From: Bin87 sp965203195
GTDB lineage: Bacteria > Chloroflexota > Dehalococcoidia > Lucifugimonadales > UBA3495
Length of the DNA: 64,000 nucleotides
Assembly: GCA_965203195.1 (NCBI GenBank)
Contig: OZ241860.1
Coordinates: forward strand, 2,666,001-2,730,000
Reading direction: 5' to 3'
Shown here: piece after piece, positions 25,760 to 34,554 of the stretch
How positions within the stretch are numbered: position 1 is the stretch's first letter
Layout: every line of letters starts with the position of its first letter
The notes under the pieces: generated by a model
What the model saw: only the letters and a program-made list of their open reading frames with translations
What the model was told of the DNA's origin: nothing
Databases searched by the model: none
Position numbers and translations under genes: made by a program

Positions 25760-25790
25760 AGTTCCTGTGTAATGCGTACCTTTTCGTGAT

Positions 25791-26333
25791 TCAGAAGGTT
25801 TGGTCTTGAAAGCACGAGCGCAAAGGCTCGGACGATGGGTCTTTCAATTCCTCGACAATGAGCTGGCAGATACGGGTTCCCGGAATGAGGCGGCAAACGA
25901 ATGGGCCAACATTGGAGATTTCCAGCCGGATATTGCCGCGAAAATCGGCGTGAACGGTAGGCGCGCTTTGGTGGATTGACAGGCCAAACCGGGCGACTGA
26001 ACTCTTGCCTTCAACCCTCGCTGCCAGATTCAGTGGCATAGCCACGCGCTCCAAAGTGCTGCCCAGCGCAAATGCGCCCGGCTCCAGCTCCAGGTACTCT
26101 CCGTCCGGCACTTCTTTCATCACCCCGTACCGGGCGGCGACCGCTTCCGGTTGCGACTGGTTGATGGTAACAAAGACGCCCGCGCCGGCAAGCGGTTTCT
26201 CAAATACCGAAAACCGCCGCCCCAGCCGCAAGTCCACCGCCGAGGTGTCAAACATTTCCTCGCTGGGCAGCGGGTCAATAACCAGCAGCCCCGACTGCAA
26301 GGCGTCTGAAATATTCTGCCCGCTGTAAATCAT
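25791..26333 (-). CDS. dcd: dCTP deaminase/dUTPase-family protein
   Basis: 180 aa. It has the dCTP-deaminase-type fold: SAVDLRLGRRFSVF, EPGAFALGSTLERV, EGKSSVARFGLSIHQSA (the SSxxRxGL motif), then RLEISNVGPF and LIPGTRICQLIVEEL. Enzymes of this family turn dCTP into dUTP or hydrolyse dUTP; which one applies is not certain. Some phage-defence nucleotide-depleting enzymes are relatives. The start ATG shares its A with the stop of the upstream unknown gene, so translation is coupled. It lies within a transporter operon with no metabolic link. Confidence 0.8.
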   Translation of the reverse strand: MIYSGQNISDALQSGLLVIDPLPSEEMFDTSAVDLRLGRRFSVFEKPLAGAGVFVTINQSQPEAVAARYGVMKEVPDGEYLELEPGAFALGSTLERVAMPLNLAARVEGKSSVARFGLSIHQSAPTVHADFRGNIRLEISNVGPFVCRLIPGTRICQLIVEELKDPSSEPLRSCFQDQTF

Positions 26334-26659
26334 CACCACCACCCTTCCACCACCGTGGTGCCTTGTTCGGCTTTCGGAACCCGCAGATATATCGTGGACT
26401 GGAAGGTCTCCTCGGGAATCAGGATTTTCCAGTCGCCGTTGTCGTAGTCGCCCACGATGATGGCCTTGAGCCATTTCTCGTCGATGTTAACGGAGTAGTC
26501 GGGCATCCAGCCGTGAAATTCCCGGTCCCCCAAAGTGAAGGTCACGGTGGTTTCGTCGAAAAACCAGATGCTGCTGAAAGCGTCCTGGAGCTTAATTTTG
26601 GCGGCGACCGGCTTTTCGCGCTTCGTAGCCCAGTCCCACTTGATTTTAGCGGTTGTCAT
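26333..26659 (-). CDS. Unknown small protein coupled to the dCTP-deaminase gene
   Basis: 108 aa, soluble by composition, unusually rich in Trp and Lys for this window (WDWATKREKPVAAKIKL, FHGWMPDYSVNIDEKWLKAII). Looks like a compact beta-rich domain. GGAGG 8 bases before the ATG. Its stop overlaps the start of the next gene by one base. No family recognised. Lower GC and different amino-acid use than the flanking permease genes suggest the two-gene unit was acquired. Confidence 0.7.
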   Translation of the reverse strand: MTTAKIKWDWATKREKPVAAKIKLQDAFSSIWFFDETTVTFTLGDREFHGWMPDYSVNIDEKWLKAIIVGDYDNGDWKILIPEETFQSTIYLRVPKAEQGTTVVEGWW

Positions 26660-26726
26660 TGCAACATCCTCCGGCGGGAAAAGTGGCGGGAATGGCGGGA
26701 TTTCCGCGCCTCGCCGTCAACAGGCC

Positions 26727-27692
26727 CTAGTTCAACCGCACCCGCGGGTCAGCGTACCCGTAAAGTATGTCCACCACCAGGGCCGTCAAAATGTACGCCG
26801 CCCCGGACACCATAATCGCCCCCAGCACCTGCGGGTAGTTGTTGGACAGCACCCCGTCCAGCAGCATCAGCCCCACCCCGGGCCAGGCGAACACCACCTC
26901 CACCACCACCGACCCGTTCAGCAGCCCCGCCAGGCTGATGCCCCCAAAAGTAATCACGGGTATCAGCGCGTTCCGGGCCGCGTGCTTCCAAATCACCGCC
27001 CGGTCGCCCATCCCCTTGACCTGCGCGAACTTCACATAATCCGTGTCCAGCACCTCCAGCATCGCCGAACGCGCCAGCCGCATTATCGCGGCGATTATCG
27101 CCAGCGCCAGCACCGCCGCCGGCAGTGCCAGATGATACAGCATATTGGGCACCTGCGACCACTCCGGCCACCACCCCTGCGTATCCCCTCGCCCGTAGGC
27201 CGGCAGCCAGCCCAGATAACCCCCGAACAGGATTATCAGCATTATCGCAATCCAGAACTGCGGCGCTGCCATCCCGAATATCGCAAACGCCTTGCAGACC
27301 CGATCCAGTATCGTATCCCGCTTCACCGCTGAGATGATGCCCAGCGGCACGCCCACCCCGATGGCCAGCAGCATCCCCGCCAGCGCCAGATGCACCGTCG
27401 CCGGAATGCGTTCCCACAGTATCTCCTGCACCGGCCGCCGTTCCGTAAAAGAGTTGCCGAAATCCAGCCGGACGGCATTAATCAGAAAGTTCCAGTACTG
27501 GACAATAAACGGCTTGTCCAGCCCCAGTGCCGCCTTCTGCTTTTCGTACACCGTCTCGTCGTGATCCTCCGAAATCGGCAGCAGAAACCGCGCCGGATCG
27601 CCGGCCAGGTGGACGCTGCCGAATACAACGAAACTCAATGCGATGAGGGTAATTATCCCCTCCACCACACGCCGCGCGATATAGCCGGTCAT
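26727..27692 (-). CDS. Peptide-type ABC transporter permease (DppB-like)
   Basis: 321 aa with six membrane segments. It shows the DppB/OppB layout: YIARRVVEGIITLIALSFVVF at the N-terminus, LGLDKPFIVQYWNFL, DFGNSFTERRPVQEIL, and the cytoplasmic EAA loop around YVKFAQVKGMGDRAVIWKHAARNALIP. It would form the translocation pore with the second permease and import peptides or similar solutes delivered by the lipoprotein encoded upstream. ATPase genes are not in the window, so they lie elsewhere or are shared. Confidence 0.92.
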   Translation of the reverse strand: MTGYIARRVVEGIITLIALSFVVFGSVHLAGDPARFLLPISEDHDETVYEKQKAALGLDKPFIVQYWNFLINAVRLDFGNSFTERRPVQEILWERIPATVHLALAGMLLAIGVGVPLGIISAVKRDTILDRVCKAFAIFGMAAPQFWIAIMLIILFGGYLGWLPAYGRGDTQGWWPEWSQVPNMLYHLALPAAVLALAIIAAIMRLARSAMLEVLDTDYVKFAQVKGMGDRAVIWKHAARNALIPVITFGGISLAGLLNGSVVVEVVFAWPGVGLMLLDGVLSNNYPQVLGAIMVSGAAYILTALVVDILYGYADPRVRLN

Positions 27693-27779
27693 AATTATTC
27701 AATCCGCAAGTGATAAGTTGGAACGGCGCCGGGGCGCGTTGTCAGCAGCCCCGGCGCACTGGCGTTCCGCAGGCCAAGC

Positions 27780-29591
27780 CTACTTCAGCCGCAAAGTCCA
27801 GATGGCGGTGACATACGGAACCAGGCTCCAGGGTTCGTAGGATGCCACATCGGTGCCCAGCCCCCAGGGCACATTGGTGTTGAAGCCATCGCCCCAGTAG
27901 GCTTGGTCGTGCAGATAGGCGTACATCTCGTTGTACGACTGCTGCCGGGTCGCGGCGTTGAGGTCGGAAAGGCCCTCAATCACCACCGGAGTAGTGCTGC
28001 TCGCCCACGGCTCCTTTTCGGGGTCGTCAATCGCGCGCCACGCAATCGCCTTGTTGTTGAACGCCCCCTGCGTAATGGAAGTGCCGTCATAGCGCGCTTC
28101 GTTAGTCCGCACCAGCACATTGCCGGGGTATTCGCGGTTGTTCCACGCCTGCCGGGTAGCCGCCGCGTCGCCGACGACTACATCAACTTTCCAGCCCAGC
28201 TCGTCCCAGAAATCCTTGTACAGCTGCGCCAGGTCCGGCAGCAGCGGCAGGTCGCCCGCCTCCCAGGTGTAGATGGTAAAGGCAATCTGCTCGCCGTTGG
28301 CGTCGGTGCCATCCAATCCGGTTTCGCCGCCGAAGCCAATGGACTTCAGCAGCTCCGCCGACTTCTCCAGGTCATAGGCGCGCGGACGCAGATTTTCGCC
28401 CCAGCCCAGGGAATTGGGCGTCACGTGCGACCAGCTGTCCGCGTTAATCGCTTCGGGAGAGTACAGGCCGTTGACGATCTCGTCCTTGTCCAGAGCGTGC
28501 TCCGCAGCCTGCCGCGCCTCCTTGTGCCAGCACCACAGCGACTCGTCCCAGCAGTCCACATACACCACCCAGTTGTACGAGGACTCCTTCTGCCAGGCAA
28601 TGGACGCCCCATCAGTGTTTTCAATGTCGCCAACCATATTGATGTTGGCCTCAATCAGCTGCGCGTCCCCGGCCCGCAAAGCCGCCAGCCGCGCCGCCGG
28701 CTCCGGCACCACCTCCAGCGTCAGCGTGTCAAACCCGACCCGCCGGTCTTCATCATACCCGTTGCCGGGATGCCAGAAAAAGTCCTCAAACTTCTCAAAA
28801 GAGTATTTCTGCTTGAGGATGGAATCTCCCTTGTTGACGGTCATTGCTCCGATGCCGATGGGATTGTCCTCGTAGCACGAAAATCCAATGCCTTCGGTGC
28901 AGGCCCGCATTGCGGATTCGGGAACAATCATCGGGTCGGCGCCCTGCGCGTTTTCGGACCAGTTAAAAGCGAAGTCCAGGCGCACGGTGTTGAAAGTTAC
29001 GTGCACCTGATTGTCCGCCGGCCCCTTGTCCACGCTGTCCACCCGCTCGGCGAAAGCCACATCCCGCGGTTCGTAATAACCCGCTTCCAGCAGCGCCTGA
29101 GCCTCCACGCCCATCCGGCTGTCCAGATTAAAGAACACATCATCCCGGGTAATGGTGTCGCCGTTGTGAGCCTGGATGGTGTCCTCTTTGATGTCAAAAG
29201 TCCAGACCAGGCCGTCATCGCTCACCTCCCACCTTTCGGCCACCGCGGGCGTCAACTCGCTGCCGCCCTTGCCACCCACCAGAGCCACCTGGAAAATCCG
29301 CTGGAACTTCAAATCCTCGCCCTCGGTGAGAAACGGGTCGTACTTGCCGTTGCCCAGGTTGGTCACCAGCGTCGTAACATGACCGCCCGATTCCGCCATC
29401 ATCGCCGGCGCCTCCGTAGCTGCCGGCATCGCCGCCGGCGCCTCCGTAGCCGCCATCATCGCCGCCGGCGCGGATGTAGCCGCCGGGGCCGGCGCTTCCG
29501 ATGCGCCCCCGCAGGCCACTGCGCCCGCCAGCGCCACTGCCAGCCCCGCGGCCAGCAGCAGCCGCAGGTTCAAAAACCTTCTCAATGTCAT
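27780..29591 (-). CDS. ABC transporter substrate-binding lipoprotein, family 5
   Basis: 603 aa. A lipoprotein signal ends in a lipobox with Cys27 (AGAVAC). Next comes an Ala/Pro/Met-rich repetitive spacer of about 45 residues (TEAPAAMPAATEAPA). The rest is a cluster-C/family-5 solute-binding protein: ELTPAVAERWEVSDDGLVWTF, DDVFFNLDSRM, LIEANINMVGDIE and AEHALDKDEIVNGLYS. The family binds peptides, nickel or other solutes; the ligand is not predictable here. The ATG at 29591 has GGAGGAG about 10 bases upstream. Transcribed from the promoter at 29685-29713 with the two permeases. Confidence 0.92.
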   Translation of the reverse strand: MTLRRFLNLRLLLAAGLAVALAGAVACGGASEAPAPAATSAPAAMMAATEAPAAMPAATEAPAMMAESGGHVTTLVTNLGNGKYDPFLTEGEDLKFQRIFQVALVGGKGGSELTPAVAERWEVSDDGLVWTFDIKEDTIQAHNGDTITRDDVFFNLDSRMGVEAQALLEAGYYEPRDVAFAERVDSVDKGPADNQVHVTFNTVRLDFAFNWSENAQGADPMIVPESAMRACTEGIGFSCYEDNPIGIGAMTVNKGDSILKQKYSFEKFEDFFWHPGNGYDEDRRVGFDTLTLEVVPEPAARLAALRAGDAQLIEANINMVGDIENTDGASIAWQKESSYNWVVYVDCWDESLWCWHKEARQAAEHALDKDEIVNGLYSPEAINADSWSHVTPNSLGWGENLRPRAYDLEKSAELLKSIGFGGETGLDGTDANGEQIAFTIYTWEAGDLPLLPDLAQLYKDFWDELGWKVDVVVGDAAATRQAWNNREYPGNVLVRTNEARYDGTSITQGAFNNKAIAWRAIDDPEKEPWASSTTPVVIEGLSDLNAATRQQSYNEMYAYLHDQAYWGDGFNTNVPWGLGTDVASYEPWSLVPYVTAIWTLRLK

Positions 29592-29684
29592 TGTCAGGAC
29601 ACTCCTCCTTTTTACATTGACGCAACGCCTGCGCACGCCCGCCCCAAACGGCGCGGCCCGCCGGCCCGTTGCGGATACCGCCGG

Positions 29685-29713
29685 ATTAAACCCCCATACC
29701 GCCCTCTTGTCAA
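29685..29713 (-). promoter_or_regulatory. Promoter of the transporter operon
   Basis: On the minus strand TTGACA (29713-29708) and TTTAAT (29690-29685) are 17 bases apart. The predicted leader to the lipoprotein ATG is about 87 bases and contains nothing else notable. Confidence 0.7.
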
Positions 29714-30569
29714 GCCGTTATTGTCAACGCCGGCGTTTCCAACCGGATGATTTGACATTCACCCGTCATCCCGCCGCCCGCCGGCATCCGGGCGTTCCCA
29801 GCGCGATAATAGCTGCCCGCCGGGCCGTTGCCCTACCCGTCATCCCGCCGCCCGCCGGCACCCGGGCGTTTCCGCCGACCTCCGCCTTGCGCCCGAAAAT
29901 CGCCCCAAAATCCGCCCCCATACCCCCTTGACAACCGGAACATTCGTACGCTACCATCAAACACGGATGCGGCAACCCGCCCGGCGAACAGGGGAAGCGC
30001 TGCCCCAACCGCCATCCGCCACAACGCCCAAGACGCGGACGCGCGCCCCAAGCCACAGGCGGACACCAGCAACTGCCCACCCACCGGATCCGATCCGTAG
30101 CTCTCTATCCGCGTCACGCCACCATCGGGGAAAACCTTTCGGGCTAACCACCGGGCTCCAGGAACACGGTCTAACCCTTGTCGGAACCCAATTTTCAGCT
30201 GGTCCTGCTTCGTCGCCGTATGACTTGTACGGCCCGTGTAGTTCTGTGCCAGCCAGCGGATGTCACCACCGCCCCGTGCCGGAAACGATGGCCTTGAAAA
30301 AGACTGCCGCTCCGGGACACGGAAAACTAGGACGAAATTCACTTTGCACGCTCTCAGGCCGTAGCGCCGACAACCTGGAACCCAACGGAACCGCCCGAAC
30401 CTTCCCCGATGCCCTCCAATCTACCAACTACCGAACCACCAGTCAATTGCTACCAGCCACCAACTACCCACCGACCACCAGCCAGCCGCCCGCCGTTAGT
30501 TAGCCGCCAACCCGCCGCCAACGACCCGCCCGCAGCAGGCCCGATGAACTGAAAGGAGCATTCCTTATT
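29714..30569. other. Gene-poor stretch with a direct repeat and a lone plus-strand promoter
   Basis: About 860 bases. A 37-base direct repeat starting CCCGTCATCCCGCCGCCC occurs near 29762 and 29837. TTGACA (29928-29933) and TACCAT (29952-29957) with an 18-base spacer form a candidate plus-strand promoter. GC drops between 30110 and 30350, and a GCCGTA/TACGGC hairpin lies at about 30214-30232. From 30410 the sequence is ACCAACTACC-type low complexity. Open frames exist on both strands but have no ribosome site and no recognisable domain. It could be a decayed gene or an RNA; neither can be shown. Confidence 0.4.
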
Positions 30570-31502
30570 ATGGGAACCGTACAGCACCACCAGTCCCGCA
30601 GCGACGCCCTGCTTCGCCACGCCCGCAACGCCACCGAAGCCGCCATCGCCGCGCCCGCAATCCCCGGCCCTCACCCGCCGGACTACATCGACCCCTTCAT
30701 CGACGGCCTGGCCGACGCCGTGGACTCCATCCAACGCGCCGCCGCCCACGCCGCCACCGCATTGGCCGTCCACATCGGCCTCCGTCACAACACCACCCGC
30801 CGTCTCCAAATCGCCTTGACCGACGCCATCTTCTGCGACCGCCTCCGGCGCGGCCACCTGAGAACCTTCCGCCACACCTACACCCTGGCGGCAGTCCTCA
30901 ACCTCCCCACGCCCGCCTACAAAATCGCCAGCCTAGCCCGCGCCGCCGCCAACGCCGGGAACGCCAGCCACGCCGGCAATGCCGGCAGTGCCGGCCACGT
31001 CGTCCGCCGCCGCCCCCATCGCCGCACCCCTCACGCTACCACCGGCCTCCGCGTCCCCATCGGCCATACCCCCATGGGAACCACCATCCAGACCATCCGC
31101 AAGATGCGGAAGCGCGTGGCGTCCCTCAAAAACGCCATCTTTGCCATCATCGCCGGCCGCCCGAAGCTGGTCCGCCCCGCCAAACGCAGCCTCCGCTTCG
31201 ACATCGACTTCGTCCCCACCACGCCCACCGACGGCGAAATCCAGTCCGCCGGCGAAATCACCCGCCTCCCCTACTACCAGAAATTCCTGAAAAGGTACAA
31301 CCTGGTAGGCGTCCCGATGTCCACCAACTTCGACCTCCACCCCAGCTACGGCAACGCCGCCCGCCGCCTCTGCCGCTGCGCCCCGGAACCGCGCCACCTG
31401 CACAGCGACCACGACCGCAACATCATCCTAGCCCCCCAGTGGCGCGCCGCCCTAACCGACGCCTACCCCCACCTCCAAATCCCCCACCTCCTCCCCCTCT
31501 AA
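30570..31502 (+). CDS. Hypothetical protein, Ala/His/Arg-rich
   Basis: 310 aa. A clear AAAGGAG site precedes the ATG, which supports translation. The N-terminal 110 residues are helical (DYIDPFIDGLADAVDSIQRAA). Residues 120-165 hold a NAGNASHAGNAGSAGH low-complexity stretch. Then come a basic helical part (QTIRKMRKRVASLKNAIFAII) and a C-terminal part with Cys/His pairs (RRLCRC, HLHSDHDRN). No known domain found. The gene ends directly against an IS1-type transposase remnant, so its 3' end could have been altered by that insertion. Confidence 0.5.
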   Translation: MGTVQHHQSRSDALLRHARNATEAAIAAPAIPGPHPPDYIDPFIDGLADAVDSIQRAAAHAATALAVHIGLRHNTTRRLQIALTDAIFCDRLRRGHLRTFRHTYTLAAVLNLPTPAYKIASLARAAANAGNASHAGNAGSAGHVVRRRPHRRTPHATTGLRVPIGHTPMGTTIQTIRKMRKRVASLKNAIFAIIAGRPKLVRPAKRSLRFDIDFVPTTPTDGEIQSAGEITRLPYYQKFLKRYNLVGVPMSTNFDLHPSYGNAARRLCRCAPEPRHLHSDHDRNIILAPQWRAALTDAYPHLQIPHLLPL

Positions 31503-31507
31503 CCCGC

Positions 31508-31990
31508 TGTCATTGCCGCTTCGCTCCCGACAGCAACCGCCATTGCTACTCGGAGCATATCAAGGAACAGGCCATCGCCGTACATAGCGATGGCCTGGCG
31601 GTGGCCGCCATCAGCCGGGTTCTGGACGAGACGCGGACTTACCAGCGGGCGCGACATGGGAATAAGCGGCGGGAAGTGTGGATCTGGACAGCGGTGAAAC
31701 CTTCCTGCGGTTGTACGAGCGGCTGCCGCAAGCGGAGCTGTACCACAGCGATGACTACGGGGTGTGGGAATTGGCTGCCTGCGGAGCAGCGTATAGTGTA
31801 GAGGGCAAGGGGAAGCTGGTGAACCGGAACGAAGGGTTGCCTTCGGAGTATCGCCAGACGGTTGAAGCGATTGGCGCGTGCGACTACGAGCTATGCGAAG
31901 CAGGTAGGTATAGGCACTGCGCGGTTCGCTGGCGTTGTTGTGCTTGCGTCCGCGGCGAGGCCAAAAATCCAATGCCAGCGCGTGTTGAAA
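31508..31990 (+). pseudogene. IS1-family transposase remnant
   Basis: Three frames together give an IS1-type transposase. CRFAPDSNRHCYSEHIKEQAI and GLAVAAISRVL (InsA-like N-terminus) read in the first. After a deletion, SGETFLRLYERLPQAELYHSDDYGVWE and VGK-like GKLVNRNEGLPS (DDE domain with HSDDY) read in the second. TSYAKQVGIGTARFAGVVVLAS (C-terminus) reads in the third. The helix-turn-helix end, a part of the catalytic core and any clear terminal inverted repeats are missing. It is non-functional. Confidence 0.75.
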
Positions 31991-32010
31991 ATACCCATCC
32001 CTGCGCCCGC

Positions 32011-32039
32011 TTGCAACCCCCCGCATCCCCCGCTATAAT
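32011..32039 (+). promoter_or_regulatory. Sigma-70-type promoter before a hairpin RNA
   Basis: TTGCAA (32011-32016) and a perfect TATAAT (32034-32039) are spaced by 17 bases. Transcription would begin near 32046. Confidence 0.6.
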
Positions 32040-32045
32040 CGCAAC

Positions 32046-32110
32046 CCAACGACCGGCCGCGAACCGCTCCCACAGCGGTTCCCCCTTCGGGGGCCGGCCG
32101 TTCCTTTTAT
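32046..32110 (+). ncRNA. Putative compact structured RNA of about 65 nt
   Basis: The whole segment folds. Hairpin AACCGCT/AGCGGTT (32062-32068 with 32074-32080) and hairpin CCCC-TTCG-GGGG (32082-32093) sit inside an outer stem of AACG-CCGGCC (32048-32058) with GGCCGG-CGTT (32092-32102), so the arms compete slightly. A T-rich TTCCTTTTAT follows. No ORF fits. It may be a small RNA or the terminator of a very short transcript; the minus strand does not give a T-run, so it is not the rnhA terminator. Confidence 0.42.
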
Positions 32111-32201
32111 ATCCGCCCCCGCCGGCAACTTACGGTGGCCACCGTGTCCAGCGGCGGCCGGGAAAAAGACGCGCGGTAGCCGGCCCGCATCGGCCGGCGG
32201 G

Positions 32202-32714
32202 TTAGCCCGACCGCCGCCGCCCCGGCGCCGGCCGGTACCCCGCGTCCGCCGGCAGCTCGGCCTGCCGGGCAGCCGCATTAGCCAGCCGGTCGCAGCGCTC
32301 GTTGTCCGGGTCGCCGCTATGCCCCCGCACCCACCGGAAAACCACCCGGTGCCGCTCGCACAACTCCAGCAGCCGCTGCCACAGATCGGGATTGACCGCC
32401 GGCTCCCTCTTGTTCCGCATCCACCCGTTCTGACGCCACTTCCGCGCCCACCCCTTGCTGACCGCATCCACCAGGTAGCGGGAATCCGAGTACAGCGTTA
32501 CGCTGCAAGGACGCGTCAGCGCCTCCAGCCCCGCAATCGCCGCCATCACCTCCATACGGTTGTTGGTAGTCAGAGCGTACCCGCCCGACAGCTCCCGCCG
32601 CCGCCCGTCATAGTCCAGAATGACCCCGTACCCGCCTGGCCCGGGGTTCCCGATACAGGCCCCGTCGGTATGCAGGGTAACGGCGGGAATGTCGCAGTCG
32701 CCCCTTTGGGTCAT
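32202..32714 (-). CDS. rnhA: Ribonuclease HI
   Basis: 170 aa. Catalytic residues Asp17 (HTDGAC), Glu55 (RMEV), Asp77 (YSDSRY) and Asp142 (ERCDRLA) are all present, with the conserved His132 (RGHSGD) and the basic-protrusion region KWRQNGWMRNKREPAVN. It removes RNA from RNA-DNA hybrids. The ATG overlaps the stop of the upstream Uma2 gene by four bases (ATGA), so the two are translated together. The C-terminal 20 residues are a Pro/Arg tail. Confidence 0.95.
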   Translation of the reverse strand: MTQRGDCDIPAVTLHTDGACIGNPGPGGYGVILDYDGRRRELSGGYALTTNNRMEVMAAIAGLEALTRPCSVTLYSDSRYLVDAVSKGWARKWRQNGWMRNKREPAVNPDLWQRLLELCERHRVVFRWVRGHSGDPDNERCDRLANAAARQAELPADAGYRPAPGRRRSG

Positions 32715-33616
32715 ACCGGGCTTCCAGACGCGGCCGCGTCGCCGTCGGCGTCGCCACCGGAATTAGCCTCGCCGTCGGAGTTAGCCTCGCCGCCGGCAGG
32801 CTGGGCCTGCTGGCCTTGCAGTTGAGCCTCCAGCTCCCGGATCCGGTCCGCCAGCGCCTGGTTGGCCCGGAGAGATTCGGTCAGCTCCTCCCGCGTGGCC
32901 GTCAGCTCCCCCTCGGCGTCCCGCAGGTTGGCCTCCGATTCATCCGGCGTACGCAGCCAAACCCCGGCCACCGGGTCATACAGCCGCAGCTCACGCCCCG
33001 GCAGCACGCAAATGTCCAGCCCCAAAACCGCGCTGTGCCCCCGCAGTATCCCGTCCTCCCCCAGCGTTATCGGAATGCCCTCGTAATCCCCATCGCGGTT
33101 CAGCTGGTCGGCCTCCAGCTCCGGCGTAAAGCACTCCCCCGTGGGGTCAAAACGCCACAGCTCCGTCACCCGCAGCGCCGCGTAAAGCTCCCGCTTCTCG
33201 GTCAGATCCCGGACATAGGTGCCGGGCGAAGCCACCTCCAGCACAAAATCCGGCGACTTGCCCCCCTCCCGCCAGATGATGTAGGAACGCCGCCGGGTGC
33301 TCTCAACCCCGAACACCACGAACACATCGGGGGCGACGTGGGATGAATTGTCGTTCATCCGGTAGTACACCAGCAGGTCGCAGGCCACATACACATCCGG
33401 GCGGTCGCGGTAGCGCTGCCGCAGGGCGTGGGCCGTCTCGGTCATCGGGTAGAACTGGTAATCACTGGCCGCCAAGGGTTCACCATCCGTGTCGGGGTAG
33501 AAAATGTCCGGGTCGTCCTCGGAGAGAGGACGATCCAGGCCGCTGCGGACAAACTCGGCGATTTTCTGGCTCCGGGTCCGCGCCGGAGCCGCCGGCGCCA
33601 GTAGTTGAGTAGTCAT
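32711..33616 (-). CDS. Uma2-family (DUF820) protein with C-terminal coiled coil
   Basis: 301 aa. Residues 20-210 are a Uma2 fold: VYYRMNDNSSHVAPDVFVVFGV, then GKSPDFVLEVASPGT (D...ExxS variant), then ELRLYDPVAGVWL. Residues 230-280 form a heptad coiled coil (RIRELEAQLQGQ), followed by a Gly/Asp/Ala tail of microsatellite type. The ATG at 33616 has AGGAG 10 bases upstream. Between its start and the next gene lies a strong GC hairpin (33666-33708) that may be a terminator for the gene upstream. The biological role of the family is unsettled. Confidence 0.85.
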   Translation of the reverse strand: MTTQLLAPAAPARTRSQKIAEFVRSGLDRPLSEDDPDIFYPDTDGEPLAASDYQFYPMTETAHALRQRYRDRPDVYVACDLLVYYRMNDNSSHVAPDVFVVFGVESTRRRSYIIWREGGKSPDFVLEVASPGTYVRDLTEKRELYAALRVTELWRFDPTGECFTPELEADQLNRDGDYEGIPITLGEDGILRGHSAVLGLDICVLPGRELRLYDPVAGVWLRTPDESEANLRDAEGELTATREELTESLRANQALADRIRELEAQLQGQQAQPAGGEANSDGEANSGGDADGDAAASGSPV

Positions 33617-33714
33617 ATCGTTTCGCTCCTGGGGATTGCCGGGCGCATTGCCGTTGCCGGTCTGGGGAGCCCGGGCCCTGGCCCGGTCTATGGAACCCGG
33701 GCCGGGCAACCCGG

Positions 33715-34368
33715 CTAGACAGCCGGATGCCGCGCCACCTGCCGCATAATCGTGCGCGTGAGCCCAACGCAGCGGTGGCGCACCTTCGCCGTCCATTCGT
33801 CCGCCACCGCCGCCCGCCATTCCGGGGAATCGATGACGGCGGGACTCGTAATCCGGTAGATGGCCGCGTAGCGGGGAAAAGCCGCCGCGTTAGTCGTCTC
33901 CATCCGGTAGCGCCGCGCCCCCACTACGCCCTCCACCCGGCACAGGCCGGGCAGGTGAACGCCATCGTAAAGCCGGTTGAACTCATCCTCCACATCAGCG
34001 GGAATGTCCGTCTGCACCACAAAGATATACCCCGCCTCGGCGCCGTCATCCCCGGCCGCCGCAATGCGCTTGAGCATCGTGTGGCTGCGGTTAGTCGCCT
34101 GCGGGCGGATTTTGGTCGCCCAGTCCCCCTTTTCCCCCTCAACCCGCCACCCCTCCGATGCGGGTACGCCGGGCTCGTCAACGGCGTACAGCGCGGCGTA
34201 GCGGGCCACCCCGGCCGCGTCAGTTGACTCCAGCCGATAACGGTGGCAGGAACGCACCCCGGCAGCCTGGCAGATATACCTGGCGTGTTCCGTGTCGTAC
34301 ACCCGGTTGAATTCGGCTTCCCAATCGTCGGGAATGTCCATTTGCACCAGATAAGCGTAGTCGGACAT
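33715..34368 (-). CDS. Tandem-domain dimeric alpha/beta-barrel protein
   Basis: 217 aa made of two similar halves (residues 4-105 and 113-215). Each has V-Q-(M/T)-D-I-P, EFNRVYDTEHARYICQAAGV / EFNRLYDGVHLPGLCRVEGV, a hydrophobic ARYAALYAVDEP / PRYAAIYRITSP strand and a final Arg-rich helix. This is the ferredoxin-like dimeric alpha/beta-barrel pattern of EthD/DUF4286-type proteins, here as a covalent dimer. Relatives include small monooxygenases and cofactor-less enzymes; no catalytic residue can be named. GGAGG lies 7 bases before the ATG. Confidence 0.7.
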   Translation of the reverse strand: MSDYAYLVQMDIPDDWEAEFNRVYDTEHARYICQAAGVRSCHRYRLESTDAAGVARYAALYAVDEPGVPASEGWRVEGEKGDWATKIRPQATNRSHTMLKRIAAAGDDGAEAGYIFVVQTDIPADVEDEFNRLYDGVHLPGLCRVEGVVGARRYRMETTNAAAFPRYAAIYRITSPAVIDSPEWRAAVADEWTAKVRHRCVGLTRTIMRQVARHPAV

Positions 34369-34554
34369 CAGCTGGCCTCCGTAATTTTGCCGGCGCAATG
34401 CGCTGCCGGATCGCGTTTGGCACATAATAGCATCGCCGGCCGGATACGCCAGCGCCAACGCCGGCGATGGCCGCCCCATTTTTGACACCGGGGCAGTAGA
34501 ACGAACCACGCCCGTGTGGTAATGTAAATCACAGGCTGACCGGAGGTAAGCGTT

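Noticed and set aside
27903..29750. 615-codon plus-strand frame opposite the binding lipoprotein
   Set aside because: Antisense shadow of a clear family 5 binding protein.
29833..30342. 169-codon minus frame and overlapping 191-codon plus frame
   Set aside because: Neither has a ribosome site or a recognisable domain; composition looks non-coding.
33666..33708. Strong GC hairpin as a proven terminator
   Set aside because: The stem is good but no T-run follows on either strand, so only mentioned in the gene note.
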